64,000 bases of DNA, taken from positions 1,984,001 to 2,048,000 of the forward strand of contig NZ_JALPSC010000001.1 of the NCBI RefSeq assembly GCF_023217965.1. The letters run 5' to 3'. This document shows positions 7,518 to 16,902 of the stretch, piece by piece. The notes under the pieces are model-generated. The model worked only from the letters and a program-made list of their open reading frames with translations. It was not told the DNA's origin and did no database searches. Within the stretch, counting starts at the first letter, position 1. Every line of letters begins with the position of its first letter. Source of the stretch: Prevotella sp. E13-27 (GTDB taxonomy: Bacteria > Bacteroidota > Bacteroidia > Bacteroidales > Bacteroidaceae). A program made the position numbers and the translations under genes.

Positions 7518-8432
7518 TTTTTTTATCATATAGTTGCATTCCTGACTGTTGCAGTGTGGGGTAGCACTTTTGTGTTTACTAAGCTGCTGTTGCTCAGCGG
7601 TTTGACGCCTGCGCAGATATTCACGCTACGCTTTTTTATAGCCTATTTGTTGCTGACGGCCTTTGAGATGGCTTTCCGTAGGAAGAAACGTCGCACAAAG
7701 CCTCGTTCGTGGACTGATGGACTGATTCTCTTGGGACTTGGCATTACAGGTGGCTCACTCTATTTCCTTTCTGAGAATGAAGCGCTGAAATATACCACTA
7801 CGACAAACGTATCGTTGATAGTGTGTAGCTGTCCTTTGGCTGCGGCACTGCTCATAGGGCTGTTCTATAAGTCGCAGCGAATGAATCTTAGACAGGTGGC
7901 TGGCATGCTGATGGCTGTCTGTGGAGTGACGGCAGTCATACTAAATGGACATTTCGTGCTACATCTGTCGCCACTTGGTGATGCGTTGGCATTGGTGGCA
8001 AACCTGTGTTGGGCCGTGTATTCGCTGTTGCTTATACCTGCCAACAAACACTATGATGCATTGTTCGTAACACGTAAGGTGTTCTTCTATGGCCTCTTAA
8101 CCATGTTGCCATATTTCTGGTGGAGGCCAGACGAACTGCCTACGTTCATGGGCGGCACTTTCGATATGAGTATTCTCATTCAGCCTAATGTGTTGACAAA
8201 TCTGCTGTTCTTGGGTGTGGTAGCATCGTGCGTGTGCTATCTTGTGTGGACGTGGGTTATGGATAAGCTCGGAGCTGTTGTTGCGACTAACTATGTGTAT
8301 GTTAATCCGCTCTCTACAATCGTCGTTGCATGGCTTGTACTGAGTGAGCAGATAACGCTTTATTTCATCCTCGGAGCCATACTTATTCTTGTAGGCATGT
8401 ACCTGGCGGATAAAAAAATGAAGAAAAGATAG
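7509..8432 (+). CDS. EamA/DMT-family transporter
   Basis: This 307-aa membrane protein has about ten hydrophobic segments arranged as two EamA repeats (about residues 1-140 and 155-300), typical of drug/metabolite exporters. The first repeat starts VRGFFYHIVAFLTVAVWGST. The second ends with VYVNPLSTIVVAWLVLSEQI and ends in lysines (DKKMKKR). The start is GTG and lies within the heptad repeat. The spacing from tyrA (24 nt) allows read-through from the aromatic operon, so export of an amino acid or related metabolite is possible. The substrate is not readable. Confidence 0.85.
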   Translation: MRGFFYHIVAFLTVAVWGSTFVFTKLLLLSGLTPAQIFTLRFFIAYLLLTAFEMAFRRKKRRTKPRSWTDGLILLGLGITGGSLYFLSENEALKYTTTTNVSLIVCSCPLAAALLIGLFYKSQRMNLRQVAGMLMAVCGVTAVILNGHFVLHLSPLGDALALVANLCWAVYSLLLIPANKHYDALFVTRKVFFYGLLTMLPYFWWRPDELPTFMGGTFDMSILIQPNVLTNLLFLGVVASCVCYLVWTWVMDKLGAVVATNYVYVNPLSTIVVAWLVLSEQITLYFILGAILILVGMYLADKKMKKR

Positions 8433-8453
8433 CAGTAAATGCCTAAAATGTTG

Positions 8454-8461
8454 TAACTTTG
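8454..8461 (+). promoter_or_regulatory. -7 promoter box
   Basis: TAACTTTG, 30 nt before the ATG of the TerB-DnaJ gene. Confidence 0.6.
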
Positions 8462-8491
8462 GCGCAGAATAACTGAAACAGCATTGGAAAT

Positions 8492-9259
8492 ATGAAATCT
8501 TCTACATGGATTGGTGGCTTCCTTGGTTGGATCCTTCTTGGTCCCTTTGGAGGGCTTATTGGAGCCTTGATTGGTTCGTCATTAGGCAGTGACGATGATG
8601 AGCGCAGCTCTTCGCGCCTGTTCTCTGGCGAGAGCGGACATACGGCTGAAGGTAATCGCAATAGTTTCCTTATGTCAATGTTGCTCCTCGCCTCCTATAT
8701 AATAAAGGCCGACGGACGTATCATGCATTCTGAAATGGAACTGGTGCGTCAGTGGCTACGAGTGAATTTCGGTGATGTGGCAGCCCAACAAGGTGATAAT
8801 ATCCTGCGTCGCTTGTTTGAGACTTCGAGTCAGCGTGGTGAGGAACAGTATCGCAAGAATATTCAGGACGCTTGTCTGCAGATTGCTATGAACATGGAGT
8901 ATAGCGAGCGTCTTCAACTGCTGAACTTCCTTGTTGCTATTGCTCAGGCCGACGGCTTCGTTGATCAGACGGAGGTCTATGCCTTAAAGGAAATGGCAGG
9001 ATGGATGCAGCTTCAAGATTCTGAGGTTGACATGATGCTTAACCTTGAGAAAGACGACCTCGAGTCGGCATATAAGGTGCTCGGCCTTACTCCAGATGCT
9101 ACTGACGACGAGCTACGTCGCGCCTATCGTCGTCTTGCGCTGGAACATCATCCTGACCGTGTGGCTGCCTTGGGAGATGACGTGCGTCGTGCAGCAGAAA
9201 AGAAATTCCAGGAAATAAATGCAGCAAAAGAACGTATTTGGAAAGCCAGAGGATTGTAA
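8492..9259 (+). CDS. TerB-DnaJ domain protein (DjlA-like)
   Basis: The product is 255 aa. A glycine-rich hydrophobic N-terminus (ILLGPFGGLIGALIGSSLGS) may insert in the inner membrane. Residues about 60-170 form a TerB-like helical domain, and residues about 190-255 are a J domain with the HPD triplet in EHHPDRV, which stimulates DnaK ATPase. The order is that of DjlA-type membrane co-chaperones. The last 41 nt overlap the next gene, suggesting translational coupling. The client is unknown. Confidence 0.85.
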   Translation: MKSSTWIGGFLGWILLGPFGGLIGALIGSSLGSDDDERSSSRLFSGESGHTAEGNRNSFLMSMLLLASYIIKADGRIMHSEMELVRQWLRVNFGDVAAQQGDNILRRLFETSSQRGEEQYRKNIQDACLQIAMNMEYSERLQLLNFLVAIAQADGFVDQTEVYALKEMAGWMQLQDSEVDMMLNLEKDDLESAYKVLGLTPDATDDELRRAYRRLALEHHPDRVAALGDDVRRAAEKKFQEINAAKERIWKARGL

Positions 9260-10322
9260 TGAGGTGCTCCTCCACGCTTGCTGTGCACCTTGTTCCTCAG
9301 CCATCGTAGAGTGGCTGCTGGCTAACGGCGTGCGCCCAACTATCTTCTATTACAATCCAAATATCTTCCCTCGTGAGGAATACGATATCCGTAAGTACGA
9401 GAGTAAACGCTATGCCATGTCGTTGGGAATCCGCTGGATTGACGGTGACTATGACCATAAGCAGTGGCTTGATTGTGTCTGTGGATTGGAAGGCGAACCT
9501 GAGCGTGGACAGCGCTGTGAACAGTGCTTTACGTTACGACTTACTGAGGCAGCACGTAAAGCGAAAGAGTTGGGGATAAAATGGTTCGCAACCACACTTG
9601 CTTCGTCACGTTGGAAGAGCTTGGATCAGATAGAACGTGCAGGCCGTGTGGCTGAACGGGCCGTTCCTGACACATCGTTTTGGGCCCAGAACTGGAGAAA
9701 AGGAGGACTTCAGGAACGGCGCAATCAGTTGCTTCGCGAAAACAATTTCTATAATCAGCAATACTGCGGATGTGAGTTCTCTGCTCGTAATGCTGCTCCT
9801 ACAAAACCACTTCTTCGTGAACAGATGCGACAGGCTAAGCGTCAGCATCAGACACAGTTGGCTGCATTCTCTGAAGATGTGGTAAACAAACTTCAACAGC
9901 ATGTTAAGGACTGTCGTACAGTGATGGCATATTGGCCTCTTCCTGATGAAGTGGACATAAAGCCGCTTATCAATTATTTCATTGCTGAAGGTCGTACCGT
10001 TTTGTTGCCGAAAGTCATCGATAATGAAAACATGGAACTACGCCGTTACAGCTCACCGGCCGATTTGACTGAAGGCGCTTTCCATATTCAAGAGCCTGTA
10101 GGCGAGGCCTTTACGGATAATGATAAGATAGATGTTGCCCTTGTTCCTGGAATGGCTTTCGATGCAGCTGGTCACCGATTAGGAAGAGGTCGCGGATACT
10201 ACGACCGTTTCCTTTCGGCACATCCAAGTATTCATAAAATTGGCGTTTGTTTCCCATTCCAGCGCGTTGCAGAGGTGCCTATTGAGGAACACGATGTGTG
10301 TATGGACGAAGTCATTGGTTGA
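9219..10322 (+). CDS. queH: Epoxyqueuosine reductase QueH fused to 5-formyltetrahydrofolate cyclo-ligase
   Basis: This is one uninterrupted 367-aa frame with two enzymes. Residues about 1-190 are QueH: the CC pair in LLHACCAPCSSAI, the CxxC in RCEQCFTLRL, and YCGCEFS near residue 187. QueH reduces epoxyqueuosine to queuosine in tRNA with an iron-sulfur cluster. Residues about 195-367 are 5-formyl-THF cyclo-ligase, which converts 5-formyl-THF to 5,10-methenyl-THF with ATP. It opens KPLLREQMRQAKRQ and carries the family signature GMAFDAAGHRLGRGRGYYDR. The start overlaps the previous gene by 41 nt; a GTG at 9264 is an alternative but would cut the conserved N-terminus. folD, which makes methenyl-THF, lies 1.4 kb downstream. 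Confidence 0.9.
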   Translation: MQQKNVFGKPEDCNEVLLHACCAPCSSAIVEWLLANGVRPTIFYYNPNIFPREEYDIRKYESKRYAMSLGIRWIDGDYDHKQWLDCVCGLEGEPERGQRCEQCFTLRLTEAARKAKELGIKWFATTLASSRWKSLDQIERAGRVAERAVPDTSFWAQNWRKGGLQERRNQLLRENNFYNQQYCGCEFSARNAAPTKPLLREQMRQAKRQHQTQLAAFSEDVVNKLQQHVKDCRTVMAYWPLPDEVDIKPLINYFIAEGRTVLLPKVIDNENMELRRYSSPADLTEGAFHIQEPVGEAFTDNDKIDVALVPGMAFDAAGHRLGRGRGYYDRFLSAHPSIHKIGVCFPFQRVAEVPIEEHDVCMDEVIG

Positions 10323-10346
10323 AAACTCTATTATTTTATCAAATAC

Positions 10347-10377
10347 TTTGCTTTTTCATAGTTTTTCATTACCTTTG
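10347..10377 (+). promoter_or_regulatory. ffh promoter
   Basis: TTTG (10347-10350), exactly 19 nt, TACCTTTG (10370-10377). The ATG follows 31 nt later. The spacing is the family consensus. Confidence 0.7.
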
Positions 10378-10408
10378 CACCCAATTTATAAAAATATAAG
10401 AGGTAAAT

Positions 10409-11749
10409 ATGTTCGAAAATTTATCAGAAAGACTTGAACGGTCGTTCAAGATACTGAAAGGTGAGGGTAAAATTACCGAGATTAACGTTGCTGAAACACT
10501 GAAAGACGTTCGTCGTGCGCTGCTTGATGCCGACGTGAACTATAAGGTTGCCAAGAACTTTACTGACACTGTGAAGCAGAAGGCCATGGGTATGAACGTA
10601 CTCACGGCAATCAAGCCAAGTCAGCTGATGGTGAAGATTGTTCACGATGAGTTGACAGAGCTTATGGGCGGCAAGGCTACCGAGCTTAAACTTGAGGAGC
10701 GCCCGTCAATAATTCTTATGTCTGGTCTGCAAGGTTCTGGTAAGACAACCTTCACTGGTAAGCTGGCAAAATTGCTTAAGGATCGTCAGCACAAGAATCC
10801 TTTGCTTGTGGCATGTGACGTTTATCGTCCTGCTGCTATAGAGCAGTTGAAAGTCGTTGCCCAGACCGTAGGCGTTGATGTATATACTGAGGAAGGCAAC
10901 AAGAATGTTGTCGAGATAGCACAGAACGCTATACGCAAGGCAAAACAGGAAGGTTATAATGTGGTCATTGTCGATACTGCAGGTCGTTTGGCAGTTGATG
11001 AACAGATGATGCAGGAGATTGAGACGCTGAAGAAAGCTATCAATCCTGAGGAGACGCTCTTCGTTGTCGACTCGATGACTGGTCAGGATGCTGTTAACAC
11101 GGCTAAGGAGTTCAATGACCGTTTGGACTTCGATGGCGTGGTACTTACCAAGCTCGATGGTGATACTCGTGGTGGTGCAGCCCTCTCAATACGTACTGTC
11201 GTTACGAAGCCAATCATGTTTGTCGGTACTGGCGAGAAGATGGAGGCAATTGACGTGTTCCATCCCGAACGTATGGCAGACCGAATTCTTGGCATGGGCG
11301 ACGTTGTGTCTCTCGTAGAGCGCGCGCAGATGCAGTTCGATGAGGAAGAAGCTAAGCGCCTGGAGAAGAAAATCCGCAAGAATAAGTTCGACTTCGATGA
11401 CTTTATGAACCAGATCCAGCAGATAAAGAAGATGGGCAACATCAAGGAATTGGCTGGTATGATTCCCGGTGTAGGCAAGGCTATCAAAGATATTGACATT
11501 GATGACAATGCCTTCAAGTCAATCGAGGCTATCATCCAGTCAATGACTCCAAAGGAGCGCGCCAATCCAGACATTATCAATCAGAGTCGTCGCGTGCGCA
11601 TTGCAAAAGGCTCGGGCACGAAGCTTGATGATGTGAACCGCCTGATGAAGCAGTTCGATCAGACTCGTAAGATGATGAAGATGGTCACTGGCATGGATAA
11701 GGGCAAGATGATGCAGATGGCTGCCGCAATGAAGAACATGAGAAAATAG
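10409..11749 (+). CDS. ffh: Signal recognition particle protein Ffh
   Basis: This 446-aa SRP54-family GTPase binds signal sequences and 4.5S RNA and delivers ribosomes to FtsY at the membrane. An N domain (about 1-90) is followed by a G domain with the P-loop [15 protein letters not shown], the [13 protein letters not shown] segment and [14 protein letters not shown]. The C-terminal M domain is methionine-rich (about 300-446, ending [18 protein letters not shown]). The length is normal. folD follows 8 nt later in the same transcript. Confidence 0.97.
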   Translation: MFENLSERLERSFKILKGEGKITEINVAETLKDVRRALLDADVNYKVAKNFTDTVKQKAMGMNVLTAIKPSQLMVKIVHDELTELMGGKATELKLEERPSIILMSGLQGSGKTTFTGKLAKLLKDRQHKNPLLVACDVYRPAAIEQLKVVAQTVGVDVYTEEGNKNVVEIAQNAIRKAKQEGYNVVIVDTAGRLAVDEQMMQEIETLKKAINPEETLFVVDSMTGQDAVNTAKEFNDRLDFDGVVLTKLDGDTRGGAALSIRTVVTKPIMFVGTGEKMEAIDVFHPERMADRILGMGDVVSLVERAQMQFDEEEAKRLEKKIRKNKFDFDDFMNQIQQIKKMGNIKELAGMIPGVGKAIKDIDIDDNAFKSIEAIIQSMTPKERANPDIINQSRRVRIAKGSGTKLDDVNRLMKQFDQTRKMMKMVTGMDKGKMMQMAAAMKNMRK

Positions 11750-11757
11750 ATAATAAT

Positions 11758-12636
11758 ATGCAACTGATTGACGGAAAAGCAACGGCAGCTGCTATAAAAG
11801 CAGAGATAGCCGAAGAGGTGAAAAAGATTGTGGCAGAAGGAGGAAAACAACCTCATCTGGCAGCAGTTCTCGTGGGACACGATGGCGGTAGCGAAACCTA
11901 TGTGAAGAATAAAGTGCTCGCTTGTGAAGCATGCGGCTTCAAGTCAACACTGATTCGCTATGAAGACGATGTGACGGAAGAAGAACTCCTGTCCTGTGTG
12001 TCGCGATTGAATCGCGATGATGACGTTGACGGCTTTATAGTGCAGTTGCCACTTCCGAAGCATATCAACGAACAGAAGATAATTGAGGCTATTGACTATC
12101 ACAAAGATGTAGATGGCTTCCATCCCATTAACGTAGGACGCATGGCTATAGGTTTGCCTTGTTTCATCTCTGCAACACCTCTTGGCATAGTAACGCTGCT
12201 GAAACGTTATGGCATTGAGACTTCCGGAAAGAAGTGTGTAGTACTTGGACGCTCAAATATCGTAGGTAAGCCCATGGCACAGCTCATGATGCAGAAGCAG
12301 TATGGCGATGCCACGGTAACCGTTTGCCACTCTCATTCAAAGACACTGAAAGAGGAATGCCGACAGGCAGACATCATAATAGCTGCAATCGGTAGTCCGG
12401 AATTTGTTACTGCCGACATGGTGAAGGATGGTGCAGTGTTAGTTGATGTTGGCACTACACGCGTTCCTGACTCTACTCGCAAGAGCGGTTTCCGCCTCTG
12501 TGGTGACGTGAAGTTCGATGAGGTTGCACCTAAGTGCTCGTTTATCACTCCTGTACCTGGTGGGGTAGGACCTATGACTATCTGCTCACTGATGCTCAAT
12601 ACTCTTGCTGCTGGTAAGAAAGAGTATTATAAGTAG
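11758..12636 (+). CDS. folD: Methylenetetrahydrofolate dehydrogenase / methenyltetrahydrofolate cyclohydrolase
   Basis: The 292-aa bifunctional enzyme interconverts 5,10-methylene-, methenyl- and 10-formyl-THF. The catalytic region holds [17 protein letters not shown] (with the family Tyr and Lys) and [13 protein letters not shown]. The NADP site is [17 protein letters not shown], and [13 protein letters not shown] lies at the C-terminus. It is encoded directly after ffh. With the cyclo-ligase domain upstream, this places two steps of one-carbon folate metabolism within about 2.5 kb. Confidence 0.97.
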   Translation: MQLIDGKATAAAIKAEIAEEVKKIVAEGGKQPHLAAVLVGHDGGSETYVKNKVLACEACGFKSTLIRYEDDVTEEELLSCVSRLNRDDDVDGFIVQLPLPKHINEQKIIEAIDYHKDVDGFHPINVGRMAIGLPCFISATPLGIVTLLKRYGIETSGKKCVVLGRSNIVGKPMAQLMMQKQYGDATVTVCHSHSKTLKEECRQADIIIAAIGSPEFVTADMVKDGAVLVDVGTTRVPDSTRKSGFRLCGDVKFDEVAPKCSFITPVPGGVGPMTICSLMLNTLAAGKKEYYK

Positions 12637-12647
12637 TTTAAACTTTA

Positions 12648-12655
12648 TATCTTTG
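12648..12655 (+). promoter_or_regulatory. -7 promoter box of the 59-aa TPR gene
   Basis: TATCTTTG, 15 nt before the ATG at 12671, which would give a very short leader. Confidence 0.5.
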
Positions 12656-12670
12656 GCTTTGTAAAACAAG

Positions 12671-12850
12671 ATGACAGCTCAGGAGTGGTACCAGAAAGGA
12701 AATGAATACCGCAAACAGGGTAATTTCGCAGAGGCAATCAATTGCTATGCTGAAGCATCACGAATTGACCCCGATAGTCCAGCTGCAGAAGCCAAGAAAA
12801 TGCTTGACGAAATAATGGCGTTCTATTGCAAGGATATGTATAACCCTTGA
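12671..12850 (+). CDS. Small TPR protein, 59 aa
   Basis: A single tetratricopeptide unit (EWYQKGNEYRKQGNFAEAIN, then CYAEASRIDPDSPAAEAKKM) is followed by LDEIMAFYCKDMYNP. The W-G-Y-G-A-Y-A-P pattern is complete. It has its own -7 box and ends inside a terminator whose left arm is coding sequence. It is likely a protein-binding adaptor, with partner unknown. It resembles the larger TPR protein at 3858-4130 in type but is not a close copy. Confidence 0.75.
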   Translation: MTAQEWYQKGNEYRKQGNFAEAINCYAEASRIDPDSPAAEAKKMLDEIMAFYCKDMYNP

Positions 12851-12863
12851 ATAGAACGCCATT
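12814..12863. terminator. Bidirectional terminator between convergent genes
   Basis: A perfect 14-bp inverted repeat (12814-12827 and 12850-12863, aatggcgttctatt) with a 22-nt loop, followed by gttcttttt. The left arm and loop encode the last codons of the TPR protein, and the stop codon touches the right arm. Confidence 0.75.
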
Positions 12864-12909
12864 GTTCTTTTTATTGCTTTATTGTGGTGCTGCCACTTGG
12901 ACAGCAGAT

Positions 12910-14631
12910 TTATACCACTTCAATCCCCTGTTCTTCGCAAAGCTTCAGACTCATCTCCTTTAGCTTGAACTTCTGAATCTTTCCTGAGCCGGTCAGCGGG
13001 AATTCCTTTATGAAGAACACATACTTTGGAATCTTGTAGCGAGCAATCTTGCCGCGGCAGAAGAGCTGAACGTCTTCGGCTGTCATCGATGCTCCCTCTT
13101 CAAGTATGATGAAGGCACCAACGGCCTCGCCATATTTCTTCGATGGCACAGCTGCTACCTGTACGTCGCGTATGCCTGGCATGTGGTAAAGGAACTCCTC
13201 AATCTCACGAGGATAGATGTTCTCACCACCGCGGATAATCATATCCTTGATACGACCAGTAATCTTGTAGAAACCCTGCTCATCTTTCACACCTAAGTCG
13301 CCAGAGTGCAGATAGCCGTTCTTGTCAATGACTTCAGCTGTAGCCTGAGGATTCTTATAGTAGCCTTTCATAACGTTGAAGCCTTTGCAGCACATCTCAC
13401 CCTGAACACCGACAGGACACTCCTCGCCTGTCTCTGGATCGAGCACTTTTACATCAACAAATGGGAAGTCGCGCCCTACTGTGGTGCAACGCTGCTCGAA
13501 AGTATCGTTAAGACATGTCTGTGTCATGCCAGGCGATGATTCGGTGAGTCCATAAACGCTGGTGATGGTCATGTACATCTTCTCTGACACCTGTCTCATC
13601 AGTTCAACAGGGCAGAGACTTCCTGCCATGATGCCTGTTCGCAGACAGCTGAGGTCGAACATGTCGAACATTGGGTGGTTGAGCTCGGCTATGAACATAG
13701 TTGGCACACCATATACTGCCGTACACCTTTCTTTATGTATGGAGGCTAGCACTACCAGTGGGTCGAACTTCTCAACCATCACCTCGGTACAGCCATGAGT
13801 AAGGCAGTTCATTGTTGCAAGCACCACACCGAAACAGTGGAACAATGGTACGCAGACACAGAGCTTGTCGTCGGCTGTGAAGCCCATGTTCTCTCCTGTA
13901 AAGTAACCATCGTTGGCAATGCCGTAATGGGTAAGCATGACGCCCTTGGGGAATCCTGTGGTGCCACTGGTGTACTGCATGTTACATACATCATGGCAGT
14001 TGACGTTACGCTTCATCTCGTTCAGAGTGTCATCTTCGATGTTCTGTCCTAAGAGTAGCAGTTCGGCTGTGTTATACATGCCGCGGTACTTCTCCATGCC
14101 GATATATACAACGTTCTTCAGGTATGGGAAACGCTCGCTGTTAAGATGGCCGCGTTCGCAGGTTTTCAGCTCTGGCAGCATGGTATAGGTCATGTCAACA
14201 TAGTTGCAGTCCCATGTGCCATCGGTAATGCAGAGCACTTCCATGTCGGAGTCCTTGCAGAGATACTCCAACTCGTTCTGTTTGTAGTTGGTGTTTACTG
14301 TTACAAGTACTGCGCCGATCTTTGCGGTGGCATAGAGGAAAGTGAGCCAGTCTGGCACGTTGGTTGCCCAGATGCCTACATTTGAACCTTTCTTAACACC
14401 TATGGATATAAGTCCCTTTGCAAGGTTATCTACGCGCTCGTTGAACTTTGACCATGTAAAACGTAGGTCTCGGTCAGAATAAACTATATACTCTTTGTCG
14501 GGAGTAGTCTCAGCCCAATACTCCAGCCACTGACCAAGCGTGCGTTCTGAAAGTGTGTAGCCTGCACTGCCTGTTTCAGCGGGATATGTTCTGTCTGGCA
14601 GTGGTCTGCCTGCCATGTCAAGTCTTGCCAT
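12910..14631 (-). CDS. AMP-forming acyl-CoA synthetase-like protein
   Basis: This 573-aa ANL-superfamily enzyme activates a carboxylate with ATP and transfers it to CoA. The P-loop-like motif is [20 protein letters not shown], the A5 region [14 protein letters not shown], the A7 Asp is in [20 protein letters not shown], the hinge [20 protein letters not shown], and the catalytic Lys is in [12 protein letters not shown]. It resembles medium/long-chain fatty-acid CoA ligases; the exact chain length cannot be read. It follows the XRE-cupin regulator on the same strand, 54 nt away. This pair is recurrent in Bacteroidales, so the regulator probably controls it. Confidence 0.92.
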   Translation of the reverse strand: MARLDMAGRPLPDRTYPAETGSAGYTLSERTLGQWLEYWAETTPDKEYIVYSDRDLRFTWSKFNERVDNLAKGLISIGVKKGSNVGIWATNVPDWLTFLYATAKIGAVLVTVNTNYKQNELEYLCKDSDMEVLCITDGTWDCNYVDMTYTMLPELKTCERGHLNSERFPYLKNVVYIGMEKYRGMYNTAELLLLGQNIEDDTLNEMKRNVNCHDVCNMQYTSGTTGFPKGVMLTHYGIANDGYFTGENMGFTADDKLCVCVPLFHCFGVVLATMNCLTHGCTEVMVEKFDPLVVLASIHKERCTAVYGVPTMFIAELNHPMFDMFDLSCLRTGIMAGSLCPVELMRQVSEKMYMTITSVYGLTESSPGMTQTCLNDTFEQRCTTVGRDFPFVDVKVLDPETGEECPVGVQGEMCCKGFNVMKGYYKNPQATAEVIDKNGYLHSGDLGVKDEQGFYKITGRIKDMIIRGGENIYPREIEEFLYHMPGIRDVQVAAVPSKKYGEAVGAFIILEEGASMTAEDVQLFCRGKIARYKIPKYVFFIKEFPLTGSGKIQKFKLKEMSLKLCEEQGIEVV

Positions 14632-14645
14632 TCTTTCTTCTTTTT

Positions 14646-14677
14646 CGTGATAACGTTATAACGTGATGACGTAATAA
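14646..14677. repeat. Four-unit octanucleotide repeat between two genes
   Basis: The units cgtgataa, cgttataa, cgtgatga, cgtaataa stand in register at 8-nt steps, filling most of the 54-nt gap between the XRE-cupin gene and the ligase gene. Confidence 0.7.
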
Positions 14678-14685
14678 CAGTGGTG

Positions 14686-15267
14686 TTAAAATGGAATATA
14701 AACGACTGCAAGAATCTTTGCACTCTTGCCTGGTGCGCCATGAACGTGATGATTCACGATGGAATCGTAGAAGATGGAGTCGCCTTCTTTCAGATTGTAG
14801 GTGTCCTTGCCATATACAATCTCTACTTCGCCCTGCATGACATAGATGAACTCCTCGCCTTCGTGAGCAGACAGTTGAAACTCAGGACTATCTTCGGGGT
14901 TGATGTCAATAACAAATGGTTCCATATGTCTGCCTGCTTTCTGTTGTGCCAATGGGTGGTATTCCATGTGCTTGCGGGCATCGTTGGCTCCATTGCTGAA
15001 GCTTATGCTGCTGTCTTTTTCGCGGTCAGCAGCTCTGCACACCACGGGACCAAGTTCGTCGCTGTCGTCAAGGAAAGTGCCTAGCCGTACGCCTAAAGCT
15101 CTTGCAACTTTGATTAACGGTCCTAACGAAGGTAGGTTCTCGTCGTTCTCAATAGAGTTGATTTGTTCGACTGACAATCCGCTGCGCTCTGCAATTTCCT
15201 CAATTGAGAGACCCTTTGATTCTCTGAATCCCTTGATCTTGTGTCCTACGATTGTGTTGTTGTGCAT
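14686..15267 (-). CDS. XRE-family regulator with C-terminal cupin domain
   Basis: The product is 193 aa. Residues about 8-65 are a helix-turn-helix of the Cro/C1 type (IKGFRESKGLSIEEIAERSG, LSVEQINSIENDENLPSLGP). Residues about 110-190 are a cupin beta barrel (SAHEGEEFIYVMQGEVEIVY, DSIFYDSIVNHHVHGAPGKS), which commonly senses a small ligand. It is the first gene of a two-gene minus-strand operon with the acyl-CoA synthetase-like gene. Autoregulation and response to a fatty acid or acyl-CoA are inferred only. Confidence 0.9.
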   Translation of the reverse strand: MHNNTIVGHKIKGFRESKGLSIEEIAERSGLSVEQINSIENDENLPSLGPLIKVARALGVRLGTFLDDSDELGPVVCRAADREKDSSISFSNGANDARKHMEYHPLAQQKAGRHMEPFVIDINPEDSPEFQLSAHEGEEFIYVMQGEVEIVYGKDTYNLKEGDSIFYDSIVNHHVHGAPGKSAKILAVVYIPF

Positions 15268-15311
15268 ACAAGTAAAATTTAATGAAAAGTTTCCTGATTA
15301 AAAAACGATGG

Positions 15312-15319
15312 CAAAAGTA
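15312..15319 (-). promoter_or_regulatory. -7 box of the XRE-cupin/ligase operon
   Basis: The minus strand reads TACTTTTG, 45 nt before the XRE ATG. Confidence 0.6.
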
Positions 15320-15444
15320 CTAAATTGTGAAGAATAAACGGTGAGTTTTTTGAAAATTAACAAAAAAAGAGTGTAAAAACTGACATATTGATAGTTTGTT
15401 GTTCTTACAAGTGTACTGAATAGAGCATTTTTTCCATTAATTCC

Positions 15445-15475
15445 TTTGGCGTTTCGAATTAAATTACTACTTTTG
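15445..15475 (+). promoter_or_regulatory. kor operon promoter
   Basis: TTTG (15445-15448), exactly 19 nt, TACTTTTG (15468-15475), 41 nt before the ferredoxin ATG. Confidence 0.7.
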
Positions 15476-15515
15476 CCTTGCTTTTTTAAAAGACATTCCT
15501 TTAATTAAATATATT

Positions 15516-15743
15516 ATGGCAAAATTAAAAGGCGCTATTGTTATTGATACCGCTCGCTGTAAAGGCTGTGTTCTTTGCGTCAAGGCATGTCCTCAGGACG
15601 TTATAGCTCTTTCAGGGAAGGTAAATGTTCATGGTTATCCTTATGTTGAGGCTGTGAATCAAGAGAGTTGTGTCGGTTGCGCGTCATGCGGCATTGTGTG
15701 CCCAGACGGGTGTATAACAGTTTATCGTAAGAAGATTGAGTAA
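15516..15743 (+). CDS. korD: 2-oxoacid:ferredoxin oxidoreductase, ferredoxin-like delta subunit
   Basis: This is a 75-aa protein with two [4Fe-4S] cluster motifs (CKGCVLCVKACP and CVGCASCGIVCP). It is the electron-transfer subunit of a four-subunit 2-oxoacid oxidoreductase and precedes the alpha subunit, whose ATG begins one nucleotide after this stop codon. It passes electrons from the thiamine-diphosphate site to a soluble ferredoxin. Confidence 0.9.
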   Translation: MAKLKGAIVIDTARCKGCVLCVKACPQDVIALSGKVNVHGYPYVEAVNQESCVGCASCGIVCPDGCITVYRKKIE

Positions 15744-15744
15744 T

Positions 15745-16860
15745 ATGGCAGAACAAAAGATTTCCGACAACAAGGAGAAACAAGAGGTTGTGTTAATGAA
15801 GGGTAACGAGGCAATAGCCCGAGCTGCTATTCGTTGTGGTGTGGATGGCTATTTCGGCTATCCCATTACCCCTCAGAGTGAAGTGATTGAGACGTTGGCT
15901 GAGTTGAAGCCCTGGGAGACGACTGGTATGCAGGTCGTTCAGGCTGAGAGTGAGCTGGCATCTATATATATGGTATATGGCGCTGCTGGTGCTGGCAAGA
16001 AGGCTATGACGTCTTCGTCAAGCCCTGGCGTGGCTCTGATGCAGGAGGGTATTACCTATATGGCAGGAGCTGAACTGCCTGGCGTGTTTGTTAATGTTCA
16101 GCGTGGCGGCCCTGGCTTGGGCACTATCCAGCCTTCACAGGGTGACTATTTCCAGGCAACACGTGGCGGTGGTAATGGTGACTATAATGTCATTGTGTTG
16201 GCACCAGCTTCTGTTCAGGAAATGGCCGATTTCGTTGACTTGGCTTTTGAGCTTGCATTCAAATATCGTAACCCGGCAATGATTCTTTCTGATGGCGTTA
16301 TCGGCCAGATGATGGAGAAAGTCGTTCTTCCTCCGTTTAAGCCACGTCGTACCGACGAAGAAGTTATTGAGCAGTGCCCATGGGCTTCTACTGGTAAGAA
16401 GAAAGGCCAGACAAGACGTGTCATTACCTCTCTTGAACTGAAGCCAGAAGAGATGGAGAAACGTAACTTGGCATTGCAGGAGAAATATCGCAAGATTAAG
16501 GATAATGAAGTGCGCTTTGAAACACAGCAGTGTGACGATGCCGAATATCTGATTGTTGCTTTCGGCTCTGCTGCACGTATTGCTGAGAAAGCTATCGAGA
16601 TTGCTCGTGAAGAAGGTCTGAAGGTAGGCCTCTTCCGTCCTATTACATTGTGGCCTTTCCCTGAAAAGGAGATAGCAGCTATGGCAAAAGGAAAGAAAGG
16701 CGTGCTCGTTGCAGAGATTAATGCAGGCCAGATGGTTCAGGATGTGCGCTTGGCAATCAACGGCGCTGTTCCTGTAGAACAGTTCGGACGTTTAGGCGGA
16801 ATAGTCCCAGAGCCTGAGGAGATCGTTGGTGCACTGCGTTCAAAGTTAATGAATAAGTAA
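15745..16860 (+). CDS. korA: 2-oxoacid:ferredoxin oxidoreductase alpha subunit
   Basis: The product is 371 aa from the ATG at 15745. An in-frame TTG at 15736 lies inside the upstream gene and is a less likely start. The domain-I pyrimidine-binding region carries RCGVDGYFGYPITPQSEVIE, and EGITYMAGAELPGVFVNVQR follows. The C-terminal transketolase-like domain begins near AEYLIVAFGSAARIAEKAIE. Such enzymes oxidatively decarboxylate 2-oxoglutarate or branched-chain 2-oxoacids to acyl-CoA and reduce ferredoxin, which anaerobes use in an incomplete TCA cycle. The substrate (Kor or Vor) cannot be settled from sequence alone. Confidence 0.9.
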   Translation: MAEQKISDNKEKQEVVLMKGNEAIARAAIRCGVDGYFGYPITPQSEVIETLAELKPWETTGMQVVQAESELASIYMVYGAAGAGKKAMTSSSSPGVALMQEGITYMAGAELPGVFVNVQRGGPGLGTIQPSQGDYFQATRGGGNGDYNVIVLAPASVQEMADFVDLAFELAFKYRNPAMILSDGVIGQMMEKVVLPPFKPRRTDEEVIEQCPWASTGKKKGQTRRVITSLELKPEEMEKRNLALQEKYRKIKDNEVRFETQQCDDAEYLIVAFGSAARIAEKAIEIAREEGLKVGLFRPITLWPFPEKEIAAMAKGKKGVLVAEINAGQMVQDVRLAINGAVPVEQFGRLGGIVPEPEEIVGALRSKLMNK

Positions 16861-16902
16861 TGTAATTATAATTACTAATTCCACATTATTAATTATAAGA
16901 TT

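Noticed and set aside
9606..9902. Minus-strand frame opposite the QueH domain
   Set aside because: Shadow of the fused gene; no start context or homology pattern.
13306..14385. Plus-strand frames opposite the acyl-CoA synthetase gene
   Set aside because: Each is a mirror of the ligase codons, with no domain pattern.
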